NCBI RefSeq assembly: GCF_018326305.1
Contig: NZ_AP023415.1
Span: 992,001 to 1,056,000, forward strand
Origin: Vescimonas fastidiosa
Lineage (GTDB): Bacteria; Bacillota; Clostridia; Oscillospirales; Oscillospiraceae
Length of the DNA stretch: 64,000 nt
Direction: 5' to 3'
Shown: positions 56,445 to 63,962 of the stretch, one piece after another
Layout of the letters: the number at the start of each line of letters is the position of its first letter
Numbering within the stretch: position 1 is the stretch's first letter
Position numbers and translations under genes: made by a program
The notes under the pieces: generated by a model
What the model saw: only the letters and a program-made list of their open reading frames with translations
What the model was told of the DNA's origin: nothing
The model's database searches: none

Positions 56445-57437
56445 ATGTCAAGAAAGTTATGCAGTCTTTGTTTGGCGGTAGCCGTGTTTATTTCCACCCT
56501 GTCCATTGCCTACGCCGATGATATGGCGCGGGTAGAGCCGACGGAGGGGGATTATGCGCTGGCGGTGGCCGCCTTGGCGGACGCAGGGCTGGACACCGGC
56601 TTTGTTTCCGGCCGGGCCAGCACCCAGCGACTCTATGAAAGCGGTCTGCCTGCGGGCGGACAAGACGCTTCCCTGAATGAATTACAGTTTTTGGCTCTGG
56701 ACGAGATGGAGGCGGAAGCCCTCTCCCGGCAGGCCCAGCGAGAGCAGCTGGCTGCGAACCTGGCGCTGCTGGATCAGTATGACGGCGTGAAGCTGGCAAG
56801 CAGCGCCACCGTCTACTCCGATGCGGGCAGCACCGACAGCGGCCACACCATCGACTCCGGCAAGGTAGCCCGGCTGGAGGATATTGACGCCACAGGCCGG
56901 TGGTACCTGGTCTCCTTCAGCAGCTTCAGCGGCTATATTTCCGCCGATGTCTGCACCCCGGTGGACTACAGCGAATACGACGGCACCGATGCCGTGCGCA
57001 CCCAGGCGGAAATCGATGCCCGGACCAAGACCTCTTACTCCGTGTCCTTCGGCTCCGGGGTGGTATCCGGCAGCAGCAATCTGCGCAGCGCCATTGTGGA
57101 CTACGCCTATAGCTTCCTGGGCACGCCCTATGTGTACGGCGGCGCCAGCCGCTCCGGCACCGACTGCTCGGGTCTGACCATGCAGCTCTTCGCGCAGTAC
57201 GGCATCTCCCTGCGCCATGGCTGTGCAGCCCAGTATTACGCCAGTCAGCCCGTCTCCCGGTGGGAGCTGCAGCCCGGGGATCTGGTGTTCTTCTACTCCG
57301 GCCTCGGCCATGTGGGCGTCTACATCGGCGGCGGTCAGTTCATCCATGCCAGCGACAGCGGTGTGGTGGTGGCCTCCCTGTACAGCAGCTACTGGGCCGG
57401 TAATTACTACGGCGCAGGACGCATTTTGGTCGACTAA
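56445..57437 (+). CDS. Secreted NlpC/P60 peptidoglycan hydrolase with SH3 domain
   Basis: Exported cell-wall endopeptidase of 330 residues. A signal peptide (residues 1-24, ending IAYADD), a helical region and a bacterial SH3 domain (ATVYSDAGSTDSGHTIDSGK through SFSGYISADVCTPV, about 118-180) are followed by the catalytic domain from about 215. Catalytic cysteine is in SGTDCSGLTMQLF, histidine in GLGHVGVYIGGGQFIHA. It cleaves peptide bonds in peptidoglycan. It is a single gene with its own terminator and probably takes part in cell separation or spore wall turnover. Confidence 0.94.
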   Translation: MSRKLCSLCLAVAVFISTLSIAYADDMARVEPTEGDYALAVAALADAGLDTGFVSGRASTQRLYESGLPAGGQDASLNELQFLALDEMEAEALSRQAQREQLAANLALLDQYDGVKLASSATVYSDAGSTDSGHTIDSGKVARLEDIDATGRWYLVSFSSFSGYISADVCTPVDYSEYDGTDAVRTQAEIDARTKTSYSVSFGSGVVSGSSNLRSAIVDYAYSFLGTPYVYGGASRSGTDCSGLTMQLFAQYGISLRHGCAAQYYASQPVSRWELQPGDLVFFYSGLGHVGVYIGGGQFIHASDSGVVVASLYSSYWAGNYYGAGRILVD

Positions 57438-57460
57438 AAAGTACATATCCTCTCTTTATG

Positions 57461-57493
57461 GAGGAAGCCCCAAAAACGGGGCTTCCTCTTTTT
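57461..57493 (+). terminator. Terminator after the NlpC/P60 gene
   Basis: GAGGAAGCCCC and its complement, A-rich loop, followed by TTTTT, 24 bp past the stop. Confidence 0.93.
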
Positions 57494-57535
57494 CTGTTTC
57501 GTGGGGCGGGATACCAAGGTAGAAGGTTCCATGCC

Positions 57536-57563
57536 GCATATATGTATAATTATTCATATATGC
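57536..57563. promoter_or_regulatory. Dyad, operator candidate 1 upstream of the amino-acid ABC operon
   Basis: GCATATATG and CATATATGC flank TATAATTATT, a perfect 9-bp inverted repeat in AT-rich DNA. Confidence 0.5.
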
Positions 57564-57669
57564 AGGATATTCCTTGTGAATTATGCTGTGGATTTTCTGA
57601 TTCTCTCTATTTTCAAGGGTGATTTTTCACAAAACAAGTAAAAACTGCGAATTTTTATGCAAAAACCTC

Positions 57670-57698
57670 TTGACATTCATGCATATCGGGCGTATAGT
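57670..57698 (+). promoter_or_regulatory. Promoter of the amino-acid ABC operon
   Basis: TTGACA (57670-57675), 17-bp spacer, TATAGT (57693-57698). A consensus-strength promoter about 85 bp before the start codon. Confidence 0.88.
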
Positions 57699-57704
57699 AT
57701 GCAT
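57679..57704. promoter_or_regulatory. Dyad, operator candidate 2 overlapping the promoter
   Basis: ATGCATA and TATGCAT form a 26-bp dyad that spans the spacer and -10 region. Half sites resemble those of the dyad at 57536. Confidence 0.5.
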
Positions 57705-57785
57705 TGTCAAGGGGAAATCCCCCATCTATATACCGCACGGTGGTTCCAACAGAGCCACTTCATAAATTAGAAAGGAAAGATGATA

Positions 57786-58646
57786 ATGAAAAAGTTCGTA
57801 TCCCTGCTCCTGGCCCTGCTGATGATCGCGAGCCTGGCAGCCTGCGGCAAGAAAGCCAATGATGACAAAACCACCGACGATTCCCTCTCCATTCTGGAAA
57901 ATGTTGTAACCTGGAACGATGTGGAGCCCTACCGCGTTCTGGTGCAGAAGGGCGACCCCAAGGGGCTGCTGCCCGGCATCAACAAGGCCATCGCTGAGCT
58001 GACCGCTAACGACGGCGCCAAGATCAAGGAGATCGAGGAGAAGGTTGCTTCTCAGGATGTCAACACTCCCGATTCCGTGGGCACTGAGCTCCCCGACACC
58101 GCGCCTAAGAGCGAGAGCGGCAAGCCCGTGCTGGTCGTTGGCACCAGCCCCGACTATCCTCCCTACGAGTTCTACTCCGATGCTGCTATGACCCAGTTCG
58201 CCGGCATCGATGTGGAAGTGGCCAAGTTCATCGCTGACTCCATGGGTATGGAGCTGCAGATGGAGGCTATGAACTTCGATAACCTGGTGACCTCCCTGGG
58301 CAACGGCGACTTCGACATGGTGCTGGCCGCCTGCGAGTATAGCGAGGAGCGTGCCCTGGCTTGTGACTTCTCCGACCCCTACTACACCGATCTGCCCCCT
58401 GTCATTCTGGTAAAGACCGCCAACCTGGACAAGTATAAGACCCTGGACGACATCAACAAGGCCGGCGTCATTATCGGTGCTCAGAAGAACACCACCAAGG
58501 CCAATGCCGCTGCGGATATGTTCCCCGAGGCTGCTAACGGCATGGTGCTGGAGGCCCTGGTTCCCACCCTGATTACGGAGCTGAAAAATGGCACCATCGA
58601 CCTGCTGGTGCTGGACGGCAATGTGGGCATGAGCTATATTAAGTAA
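57786..58646 (+). CDS. Amino-acid ABC substrate-binding lipoprotein, apparently circularly permuted
   Basis: Solute-binding lipoprotein (286 residues) for the permease and ATPase that follow. Lipobox SLAACGKK. From residue ~115 the standard family-3 order begins (VLVVGTSPDYPPYEFYSDAA, AGIDVEVAKFIADSMGMELQ, LVTSLGNGDFDMVLAACEYSEER, FSDPYYTDLPPVI) but stops at TIDLLVLDGNVGMSYIK, where relatives continue another 60-70 residues. The missing C-terminal part is instead at the N terminus, directly after the signal peptide: DVEPYRVLVQKGDPKGLLPG, INKAIAELTANDGAKIKEIE, which is the usual end of such proteins. A glycine/serine/proline linker (TPDSVGTELPDTAPKSESGK) joins the two. This is the pattern of a natural circular permutation. 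Confidence 0.9.
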   Translation: MKKFVSLLLALLMIASLAACGKKANDDKTTDDSLSILENVVTWNDVEPYRVLVQKGDPKGLLPGINKAIAELTANDGAKIKEIEEKVASQDVNTPDSVGTELPDTAPKSESGKPVLVVGTSPDYPPYEFYSDAAMTQFAGIDVEVAKFIADSMGMELQMEAMNFDNLVTSLGNGDFDMVLAACEYSEERALACDFSDPYYTDLPPVILVKTANLDKYKTLDDINKAGVIIGAQKNTTKANAAADMFPEAANGMVLEALVPTLITELKNGTIDLLVLDGNVGMSYIK

Positions 58647-58668
58647 TCTCCCCTGCTGATAACTGCAC

Positions 58669-58694
58669 GCGTGCAAGGCTCCAGCCTTGCACGC
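58669..58694 (+). other. Intercistronic hairpin between binding protein and permease genes
   Basis: GCGTGCAAGGCT and its exact complement with a minimal loop, no T-run after it. Such hairpins usually protect the upstream message, giving more binding protein than permease. Confidence 0.7.
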
Positions 58695-58733
58695 CTGTGC
58701 GCTGTACAGAACTTTTGAAAGGATGCTCCGTCT

Positions 58734-59465
58734 ATGTCGTGGAATGATATGTTTGTCAACATGGGCAACACCAATTTCTTTAATTTTTCGTTTTTACCTA
58801 AATACGCAGGAGCCTTTGTACGGGGCTTTGAGTATACCCTGCTGCTGGCGGTGGTATCCGTGCTGCTGGCTGTGATTCCCGCCCTGCTGCTGGCTCTGAT
58901 GCGTCTAAGCAAAAATCGGTTTATCAAGACAATCGCCGGGGCATACATCGCTCTGTTCCGCTCCACTCCCCTGCTGGTACAGCTGTCCATCATCTACTTC
59001 GGTTTGTTCCACTACATTCAGCTGCCCCGGACCCTGCTGTTTGGCTTCATAGCCATTAACCGTTTCGTACCGGGCGTGGTAGCCCTGGCTCTGAACAGCT
59101 CCGCCTATGTGGCTGAAATTTTCCGGGCGGGCATCCTGGCCGTGGACAAGGGGCAGACGGAGGCCGCCCGGTCCCTGGGCCTGTCCTCCTGGCAGAGCAT
59201 GCGTCTGGTGGTGCTGCCCCAGGCTATCAAGAATGTGCTGCCCGCCCTGGCCAATGAGGTGGTAACCATGGTGAAGGAAAGCTCCATCTGCTCTGTTTTG
59301 GGCATGGCGGAGATTATGTACACCGCCCAGGCCGTGGCCGGAAACAGCTACATTACCCTCTCCCCCTATGTTCTGGCGGCAATCATCTATTTCTGCATCA
59401 ACTACCCGGCCTCCAAGGCCATCGAAGCCATTGAAAGGAGGATGCGTCGTGGCGACAAGCAATAA
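58734..59465 (+). CDS. Polar amino-acid ABC transporter permease
   Basis: Membrane permease of the HisMQ/GlnP family, 243 residues with five or so helices. [20 protein letters not shown], the [18 protein letters not shown] block, and the ATPase-contact loop [20 protein letters not shown] followed by [20 protein letters not shown] are diagnostic. The N terminus is short and Phe/Asn-rich. GAAAGG lies 11 bases before ATG. The 3' end overlaps the ATPase start by 17 bp. Confidence 0.95.
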   Translation: MSWNDMFVNMGNTNFFNFSFLPKYAGAFVRGFEYTLLLAVVSVLLAVIPALLLALMRLSKNRFIKTIAGAYIALFRSTPLLVQLSIIYFGLFHYIQLPRTLLFGFIAINRFVPGVVALALNSSAYVAEIFRAGILAVDKGQTEAARSLGLSSWQSMRLVVLPQAIKNVLPALANEVVTMVKESSICSVLGMAEIMYTAQAVAGNSYITLSPYVLAAIIYFCINYPASKAIEAIERRMRRGDKQ

Positions 59466-60195
59466 GCTGATCTCCGTGCAGCACCTGGTGAAGGAGTACA
59501 ACCATGGCACCGTGAAGGCGCTGAACGATTGTAACCTGGACATCGCGCAGGGGGAAGTGGTGGCCATCATCGGCCCCTCGGGGTCCGGCAAGTCCACCCT
59601 GCTGCGCTCCCTGAATCTGCTGGAGGAGCCCACCGGCGGCCAGATCTTTTTTGACGGTGTAGACCTGGCGGATAAGTCTGTGGACATCAACCTGCACCGG
59701 CAGAAGATGGGCATGGTATTCCAGCATTTTAACCTCTTTCCCCACAAGACCGTGCTGCAAAACATCACCATGGCGCCCCTGGCGCTGAAGAAAAAGACCC
59801 CGGAGGAGGCGCAAAAGCAGGCCATGGAGCTGCTGGAGCGCATCGGCCTGGCGGACAAGGCGGGCGAGTATCCCAATATGCTCTCCGGCGGCCAAAAGCA
59901 GCGTATCGCCATTGTGCGGGCCCTGGCTATGGACCCGGAGGTGATGCTCTTTGACGAGCCTACCAGCGCCCTGGATCCGGAAATGGTGGGTGAGGTGCTG
60001 GACCTGATGCGCAGCCTGGCCAAGGAGGGCATGACCATGGCGGTGGTGACCCACGAAATGGGCTTCGCCCGGGAGGTAGCCGACCGGGTGGTGTTCATGG
60101 CCGAGGGCAAGATCCTGGAGGAGGGCAGCCCCGCAGAGCTGTTCGACAGCCCCAAGGATCCCCGTCTGCAGGATTTCCTGAGCAAGGTGCTGTGA
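59449..60195 (+). CDS. Polar amino-acid ABC transporter ATPase (GlnQ-like)
   Basis: ATPase of 248 residues. Walker [19 protein letters not shown]-loop [14 protein letters not shown], signature [18 protein letters not shown], Walker [16 protein letters not shown] and H-loop VVTHEMGFA are all standard for the GlnQ/HisP group. The start is GTG 59449 with AAAGGAGG 7-8 bases upstream, inside the end of the permease gene; the frame upstream has no support. It closes the three-gene importer operon. Confidence 0.96.
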   Translation: MATSNKLISVQHLVKEYNHGTVKALNDCNLDIAQGEVVAIIGPSGSGKSTLLRSLNLLEEPTGGQIFFDGVDLADKSVDINLHRQKMGMVFQHFNLFPHKTVLQNITMAPLALKKKTPEEAQKQAMELLERIGLADKAGEYPNMLSGGQKQRIAIVRALAMDPEVMLFDEPTSALDPEMVGEVLDLMRSLAKEGMTMAVVTHEMGFAREVADRVVFMAEGKILEEGSPAELFDSPKDPRLQDFLSKVL

Positions 60196-60242
60196 GAGGA
60201 CACCAGCAGTCAAAAAATTTCATGGACCCCCAACACGATTTC

Positions 60243-60281
60243 AAGAGCGCCCGGCAAGAAAAAGACTTGCCGGACGCTCTT
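60243..60281. terminator. Hairpin between convergent genes
   Basis: AAGAGCG-CCGGCAAG and its complement with loop AAAAAGA. Serves the ABC operon and probably the flavodoxin operon; T-runs are weak. Confidence 0.6.
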
Positions 60282-60326
60282 ATGTTGTCAAAACGGAGAT
60301 ATTCAGCCCCTCCCCGGGGCTGCTTC

Positions 60327-60749
60327 TCAGGCAGCCAAGGCCTTTCCGAGGGCGCGGCAGGCCTCCAGTGCCGTCTCGTCGGGCGCTTCGGCGCAGACCA
60401 CGCTCTCGCACACCAGGTTCAGCCCCGCATCGTCGCAGTCTTTTTCCCAGCTGCGCATCCACTGGCCGTCGCCCCATCCGTAGGAGCCGAACAGTGCCGC
60501 GCGTTTGCCGCTGAGGCTGCGCTTGCACGCATCGAACATCGGCTGAAACTCCATCTCCTCCAGCACCTCGCTGCCCATGGCGGGGCAGCCAAAGGCGATG
60601 GCATCGTAGGCATTCAGGTCTCCGGCCTGCACCTGGTCGGGCGTCAGCAGCACAGCCTCTGCGCCGGCGTCGGTCATACCCTGGGCAACGGCCTGGGCCA
60701 TCGCCTCCGTATTGCCTGTACCGCTCCAATACACAACAGCAGTTTTCAT
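60327..60749 (-). CDS. Flavodoxin
   Basis: FMN-binding electron carrier of 140 residues. The phosphate loop VVYWSGTGNTEAMAQAVAQG, the FMN-stacking loops AFGCPAMGSEVLEE and FGSYGWGDGQWMRSWEKD are typical of short-chain flavodoxins. These replace ferredoxin when iron is scarce. The gene lies 36 bp after a DUF3793 gene and near a Fur-type regulator, which fits iron control. ATG is preceded by AAAGGAA. Confidence 0.95.
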   Translation of the reverse strand: MKTAVVYWSGTGNTEAMAQAVAQGMTDAGAEAVLLTPDQVQAGDLNAYDAIAFGCPAMGSEVLEEMEFQPMFDACKRSLSGKRAALFGSYGWGDGQWMRSWEKDCDDAGLNLVCESVVCAEAPDETALEACRALGKALAA

Positions 60750-60785
60750 TTTCGTAGATTCCTTTCTTATAATGGATTTATAGAA

Positions 60786-61337
60786 TCAAACCGCGACGGC
60801 AAGCTGCTCAAGCCTTGAGCCGCTCTGCCAAAGTGCGCAGTAGATCTCCGTGCATTTTCTGTATTTTGCGAATAGTGTACGGGCCTTTTCCTCGTCTCCG
60901 TAGACCTTCCAAAGCCCCGCGCACTTGAAGCCGCAGGCGCGGTGGTCAATGAAGCCCTTCACATCCTCCGGCGGATAGCTGAGGAACAGCCCCACCTCGT
61001 GGGGGAATTCCCCGCTCTCCCGAAACCGGCAGACAAGCCTTGCCACACAGCGCGCGCAGCTCTCCTCGCCATAGCCCGCCTGCCGCAGCAGCTGGGCCGC
61101 CTGTGCATCCCGCAGGTCCCGCCGTAGCTCGGCAGGCCGGTAGAGGTAAAGGAGCGCCTGGCCACCCGAAAAGCGGATTGGCAGCAGACAAAGGCCCTTC
61201 GGTGACAATCTCCGGTTCAGTCGCCGTATATCGGATAGCAGCGCCCGGCGGTCCTCGCAGGGGCAGGGAAATAAGCTCCCTGTCTTGATCCCCGCCAGTG
61301 TCGGCGCACCCTGTCGAATCAAAATTTCTTCGCACAT
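60786..61337 (-). CDS. DUF3793 family protein
   Basis: Soluble protein of 183 residues. SPKGLCLLPIRFSGGQALLY, LLRQAGYGEESCARCVARLV and HEVGLFLSYPPEDVKGFIDH followed by KCAGLWKVYGDEEKARTLF are the DUF3793 blocks. The family is commonly encoded beside flavodoxin or feoAB genes in clostridia and is thought to be iron- or redox-related; the biochemical role is unknown. Six cysteines are present. AAAGGAGG precedes ATG by 8 bases. A perfect 24-bp palindrome lies 61 bp upstream. Confidence 0.88.
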   Translation of the reverse strand: MCEEILIRQGAPTLAGIKTGSLFPCPCEDRRALLSDIRRLNRRLSPKGLCLLPIRFSGGQALLYLYRPAELRRDLRDAQAAQLLRQAGYGEESCARCVARLVCRFRESGEFPHEVGLFLSYPPEDVKGFIDHRACGFKCAGLWKVYGDEEKARTLFAKYRKCTEIYCALWQSGSRLEQLAVAV

Positions 61338-61397
61338 TTTCTCATGCCTCCTTTGGCAGTAGTATGCGTAAATTTTCTTTGATGTTTCCGTTTTTCT

Positions 61398-61421
61398 ATT
61401 AGTTAGACGCGTCTAACTAAT
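61398..61421. promoter_or_regulatory. Perfect 24-bp palindrome, operator candidate
   Basis: ATTAGTTAGACG followed directly by its reverse complement, with no mismatch. It lies upstream of the DUF3793/flavodoxin operon and downstream of the Fur gene terminator. Its TTAGTTAG...CTAACTAA ends recall DtxR/MntR-type iron repressor sites more than Fur boxes. Confidence 0.7.
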
Positions 61422-61424
61422 GGG

Positions 61425-61452
61425 CTTTTGAAAAGCCGCCTTAGCGGCTTTC
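61425..61452 (-). terminator. Terminator of the Fur gene
   Basis: AAAGCCGC and GCGGCTTT around CTTA. On the minus strand it is followed by TTTTCAAAAG. Confidence 0.7.
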
Positions 61453-61486
61453 CTTACGGATCGGGTCGTTGCGCAGTCTTGCAGTC

Positions 61487-61882
61487 TTAGCGCTCCTGAC
61501 GCTCCCCCACGATGCTTTTATTTTTCTGCTCTCTGCAGGCGGGGCAGATATAACGGATCCGGAGATCGTAGGAGAGGATCTCCTGCCCCAGGGCCTGCTG
61601 GATCTGGCTCTGCATATCCGGCAGACGAACATCCGAAATTCTCCCGCACCGGCTGCATATCAGGTGGTCGTGCCGCTCCGTCCGGTCATAGCGGTCCGGC
61701 GAGCCCGGCTCCGTGATGCGCAGCAGCTGTCCCTCCTCCGCCAAAGCGTTCAGATGCTTGTATACCGTACCCAAGGCGATGTTGGGATGCACTTTTTTCA
61801 TCTCCAGGAACACCTGCTCTGCCGTAGGATGCCGCTGCAGCTCCCATACGGCGCTCAATATTTCCTCTGCATATTTCGGCAT
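61487..61882 (-). CDS. Fur-family regulator (Fur/PerR type)
   Basis: Metal-dependent repressor of 131 residues. The winged helix (HPTAEQVFLEMKKVHPNIAL then GTVYKHLNALAEEGQLLRI) is followed by the dimerisation domain. Metal ligands are RYDRTERHDHLICSRCGRIS (histidines and CxxC) and the second CPAC pair near the end, for structural zinc. Slightly shorter than Bacillus Fur (149). The ligand pattern fits the PerR/Fur group; iron is the likely signal, given the flavodoxin nearby. A 31-bp dyad precedes the gene, probably for autoregulation. Confidence 0.93.
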   Translation of the reverse strand: MPKYAEEILSAVWELQRHPTAEQVFLEMKKVHPNIALGTVYKHLNALAEEGQLLRITEPGSPDRYDRTERHDHLICSRCGRISDVRLPDMQSQIQQALGQEILSYDLRIRYICPACREQKNKSIVGERQER

Positions 61883-61896
61883 ACGACATCCCTCTC

Positions 61897-61927
61897 AAAA
61901 ACAAGAATGATTCTTATTCTTGTTTTT
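61897..61927. promoter_or_regulatory. Fur-box-like operator
   Basis: AAAAACAAGAAT and ATTCTTGTTTTT flank GATTCTT, 14 bp upstream of the Fur-family start codon. The AAGAATGATTCTTATTCTT core is AT-rich with Fur/PerR-like symmetry. Confidence 0.7.
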
Positions 61928-62138
61928 ATTATACTTATATTCCTCCGTTTGTCAAGGGTTATCAGTCTATCCGCCGAAAATTTGTGTTTTCCTTTGGCTG
62001 TCCCGGCCCCTGGCATATGCGGTTTAAGCGTGGGGTATATAAAATGTAGGAGCGGTATAGGGATGGTGTTTTTTCCCCTTTACCGCTCCTACTTGCGTCT
62101 AAAATATAATATTTATGCGGCTCTGCAAGCCTATCGCC
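61928..62138. other. Host intergenic region with a REP-B hairpin
   Basis: Contains a REP-B unit at 62046-62092 (GTAGGAGCGGTA...TACCGCTCCTAC), which may terminate the GGGtGRT operon on the minus strand. No gene is seen. Confidence 0.5.
62046..62092. repeat. REP-B intergenic palindrome
   Basis: GTAGGAGCGGTA pairs with TACCGCTCCTAC; the loop contains TTTTTTCCCC. Confidence 0.75.
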
Positions 62139-63137
62139 TTACTTAATAGCTTCTGCCACAGCCACAGCCACGGCCACGGTGGCGCCCACCATGGGGTTAT
62201 TGCCCATGCCCAAAAAGCCCATCATCTCCACATGGGCAGGCACAGAGCTGGACCCGGCGAACTGGGCGTCGCTGTGCATACGGCCCATGGTGTCGGTCAT
62301 GCCATAGGAGGCAGGGCCGGCGGCCATGTTGTCCGGGTGCAGGGTACGGCCCGTACCACCGCCGGAGGCCACGGAGAAATACTTCTTACCCTGCTCGATG
62401 CACTCCTTCTTGTAGGTGCCGGCCACAGGATGCTGGAAGCGGGTGGGGTTGGTGGAGTTACCGGTGATGGACACATCCACGCCCTCGAAGTGCATGATGG
62501 CCACGCCCTCGCGCACATCATCCGCGCCGTAGCAGCGGACGCTGGCCCGCTCGCCCTCGGAGTAGCGGATCTCCCGCACTACCTTCAGCTCACTTGTGTA
62601 GTAGTCAAACTGGGTCTGCACATAGGTGAAGCCGTTGATACGGCTGATGATCTGGGCGGCGTCCTTACCCAGGCCGTTGAGGATCACGCGCAGGGGCTCC
62701 TTGCGGGCCTTGTTGGCGTTTTTCACAATGCCGATGGCGCCCTCGGCGGCGGCGAAGGACTCGTGGCCCGCCAGGAAGGCGAAGCACTTGCTCTCCTCGC
62801 TGAGGAGCATAGCGCCCAGGTTGCCGTGGCCCAGACCCACCTTGCGGTCCTCGGCCACAGACCCGTCGATGCAGAAGGACTGCAGGCCCACGCCGATCAG
62901 CTTGGCAGCCTCGGCTGCGGTCTTGACTCCGGCCTTCAGCGCGATGGCCGCGCCCACGGTGTAAGCCCAGCAGGCATTTTCGAAGCAAATGGGCTGGATG
63001 CTCTTTACGATCTCATAGGGGTCAAAGCCCTTGGCCTTGCAGATTTCCCGGCACTCCTCCACGGAGCCGATGCCGTACTGAGCGAGGACGCCGCTGATCT
63101 TGTCGATTCTTCTTTCGTAGCTTTCAAACAGTGCCAT
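62139..63137 (-). CDS. GGGtGRT family protein
   Basis: Cytoplasmic protein of 332 residues with the eponymous SGGGTGRTLHPDNM motif near residue 270. ALFESYERRIDKISGVLAQYGI at the start, GVGLQSFCIDGSVAEDRKVG, LGHGNLGAMLLSEESKCFAF and GVDVSITGNSTNPTRFQHPV complete the family pattern, and the C terminus is a run of Val/Ala (GATVAVAVAVAEAIK). The family is frequent in anaerobic Firmicutes next to a NifU-like scaffold gene, as here. Its reaction is not known. GGAGGGCG precedes ATG 63137. Confidence 0.9.
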   Translation of the reverse strand: MALFESYERRIDKISGVLAQYGIGSVEECREICKAKGFDPYEIVKSIQPICFENACWAYTVGAAIALKAGVKTAAEAAKLIGVGLQSFCIDGSVAEDRKVGLGHGNLGAMLLSEESKCFAFLAGHESFAAAEGAIGIVKNANKARKEPLRVILNGLGKDAAQIISRINGFTYVQTQFDYYTSELKVVREIRYSEGERASVRCYGADDVREGVAIMHFEGVDVSITGNSTNPTRFQHPVAGTYKKECIEQGKKYFSVASGGGTGRTLHPDNMAAGPASYGMTDTMGRMHSDAQFAGSSSVPAHVEMMGFLGMGNNPMVGATVAVAVAVAEAIK

Positions 63138-63153
63138 AATTTCGCCCTCCTCC

Positions 63154-63846
63154 TTATTCCTGTCTGGGATCGACATACTTCGCCGCATTGTCGAACTGAC
63201 CATAGTGACCCTTGGCCTTTTCCAGGGCGGTGGCTGCGTCGTCGCCCTTCTTGATAAAGTCCATCATCTTGCCCAGACTGATGAACTCGTAGCCCACGAT
63301 CTCATCGTCCTTGTTCAGAGCCACTCTTGTCACATAGCCCTCGGCCATCTCCAAATAGCGGGGCCCCTTTTCCTTGGTGGCAAACATGGTGCCCACCTGG
63401 CTGCGCAGGCCCTTGCCCAGATCCTCCAGGGAAGCGCCCACCGCCAGACCGCCCTCGGAGAAAGCGGACTGGGTACGGCCATACACGATCTGCAAAAACA
63501 GCTCCCGCATGGCGGTATTGATAGCGTCGCACACCAGGTCGGTGTTCAATGCCTCCAGAATGGTCTTGCCGATGAGAATTTCGGATGCCATAGCAGCGGA
63601 ATGGGTCATGCCGGAGCAGCCGATGGTCTCCACCAGAGCCTCCTCGATAACGCCGTTTTTCACATTCAGCGTCAGCTTGCAGGCGCCCTGCTGAGGAGCG
63701 CACCAGCCGATACCGTGGGTGAAGCCGGAAATGTCGCCGATCTCCTTAGCCTGGACCCACTTTCCCTCCTCGGGAATAGGCGCAGGGCCATGATAAGCGC
63801 CCTTGGCGATGGGGCACATATGCTGCACTTCGCTGGTATAGATCAT
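63154..63846 (-). CDS. NifU-like iron-sulfur cluster scaffold protein
   Basis: Protein of 230 residues related to NifU/SufU scaffolds. The signature near residue 75, ALVETIGCSGMTHSAAMASEILIG, corresponds to the CxGxxx(S/A)xAS(T/A)S region of scaffolds. Further cysteines are in EVQHMCPIAK, GWCAPQQGACKL and TDLVCDAINTA. The C-terminal half (YVTRVALNKDDEIVGYEFISLGKMMDFIKKG) is an extension typical of the form paired with GGGtGRT proteins. The start is taken at ATG 63846, with AGAAAGGA upstream. The GGGtGRT gene begins 16 bp after its stop, giving a two-gene operon. Confidence 0.88.
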   Translation of the reverse strand: MIYTSEVQHMCPIAKGAYHGPAPIPEEGKWVQAKEIGDISGFTHGIGWCAPQQGACKLTLNVKNGVIEEALVETIGCSGMTHSAAMASEILIGKTILEALNTDLVCDAINTAMRELFLQIVYGRTQSAFSEGGLAVGASLEDLGKGLRSQVGTMFATKEKGPRYLEMAEGYVTRVALNKDDEIVGYEFISLGKMMDFIKKGDDAATALEKAKGHYGQFDNAAKYVDPRQE

Positions 63847-63933
63847 AATAGCCAAATCCTTTCTATGTGATATGTTTCTGCTGTTCTCAGTTCACTTCGA
63901 TTATAACAAATATTTTCCTTCTTTGCAAGGAAC

Positions 63934-63962
63934 TATACATTATAACATCTTCAGCGTGTCAA
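63934..63962 (-). promoter_or_regulatory. Promoter of the NifU-like/GGGtGRT operon
   Basis: TTGACA (63962-63957 on the minus strand), 17-bp spacer, TGTATA (63939-63934). The -35 hexamer lies inside the REP-C repeat that starts at 63955. Confidence 0.6.
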
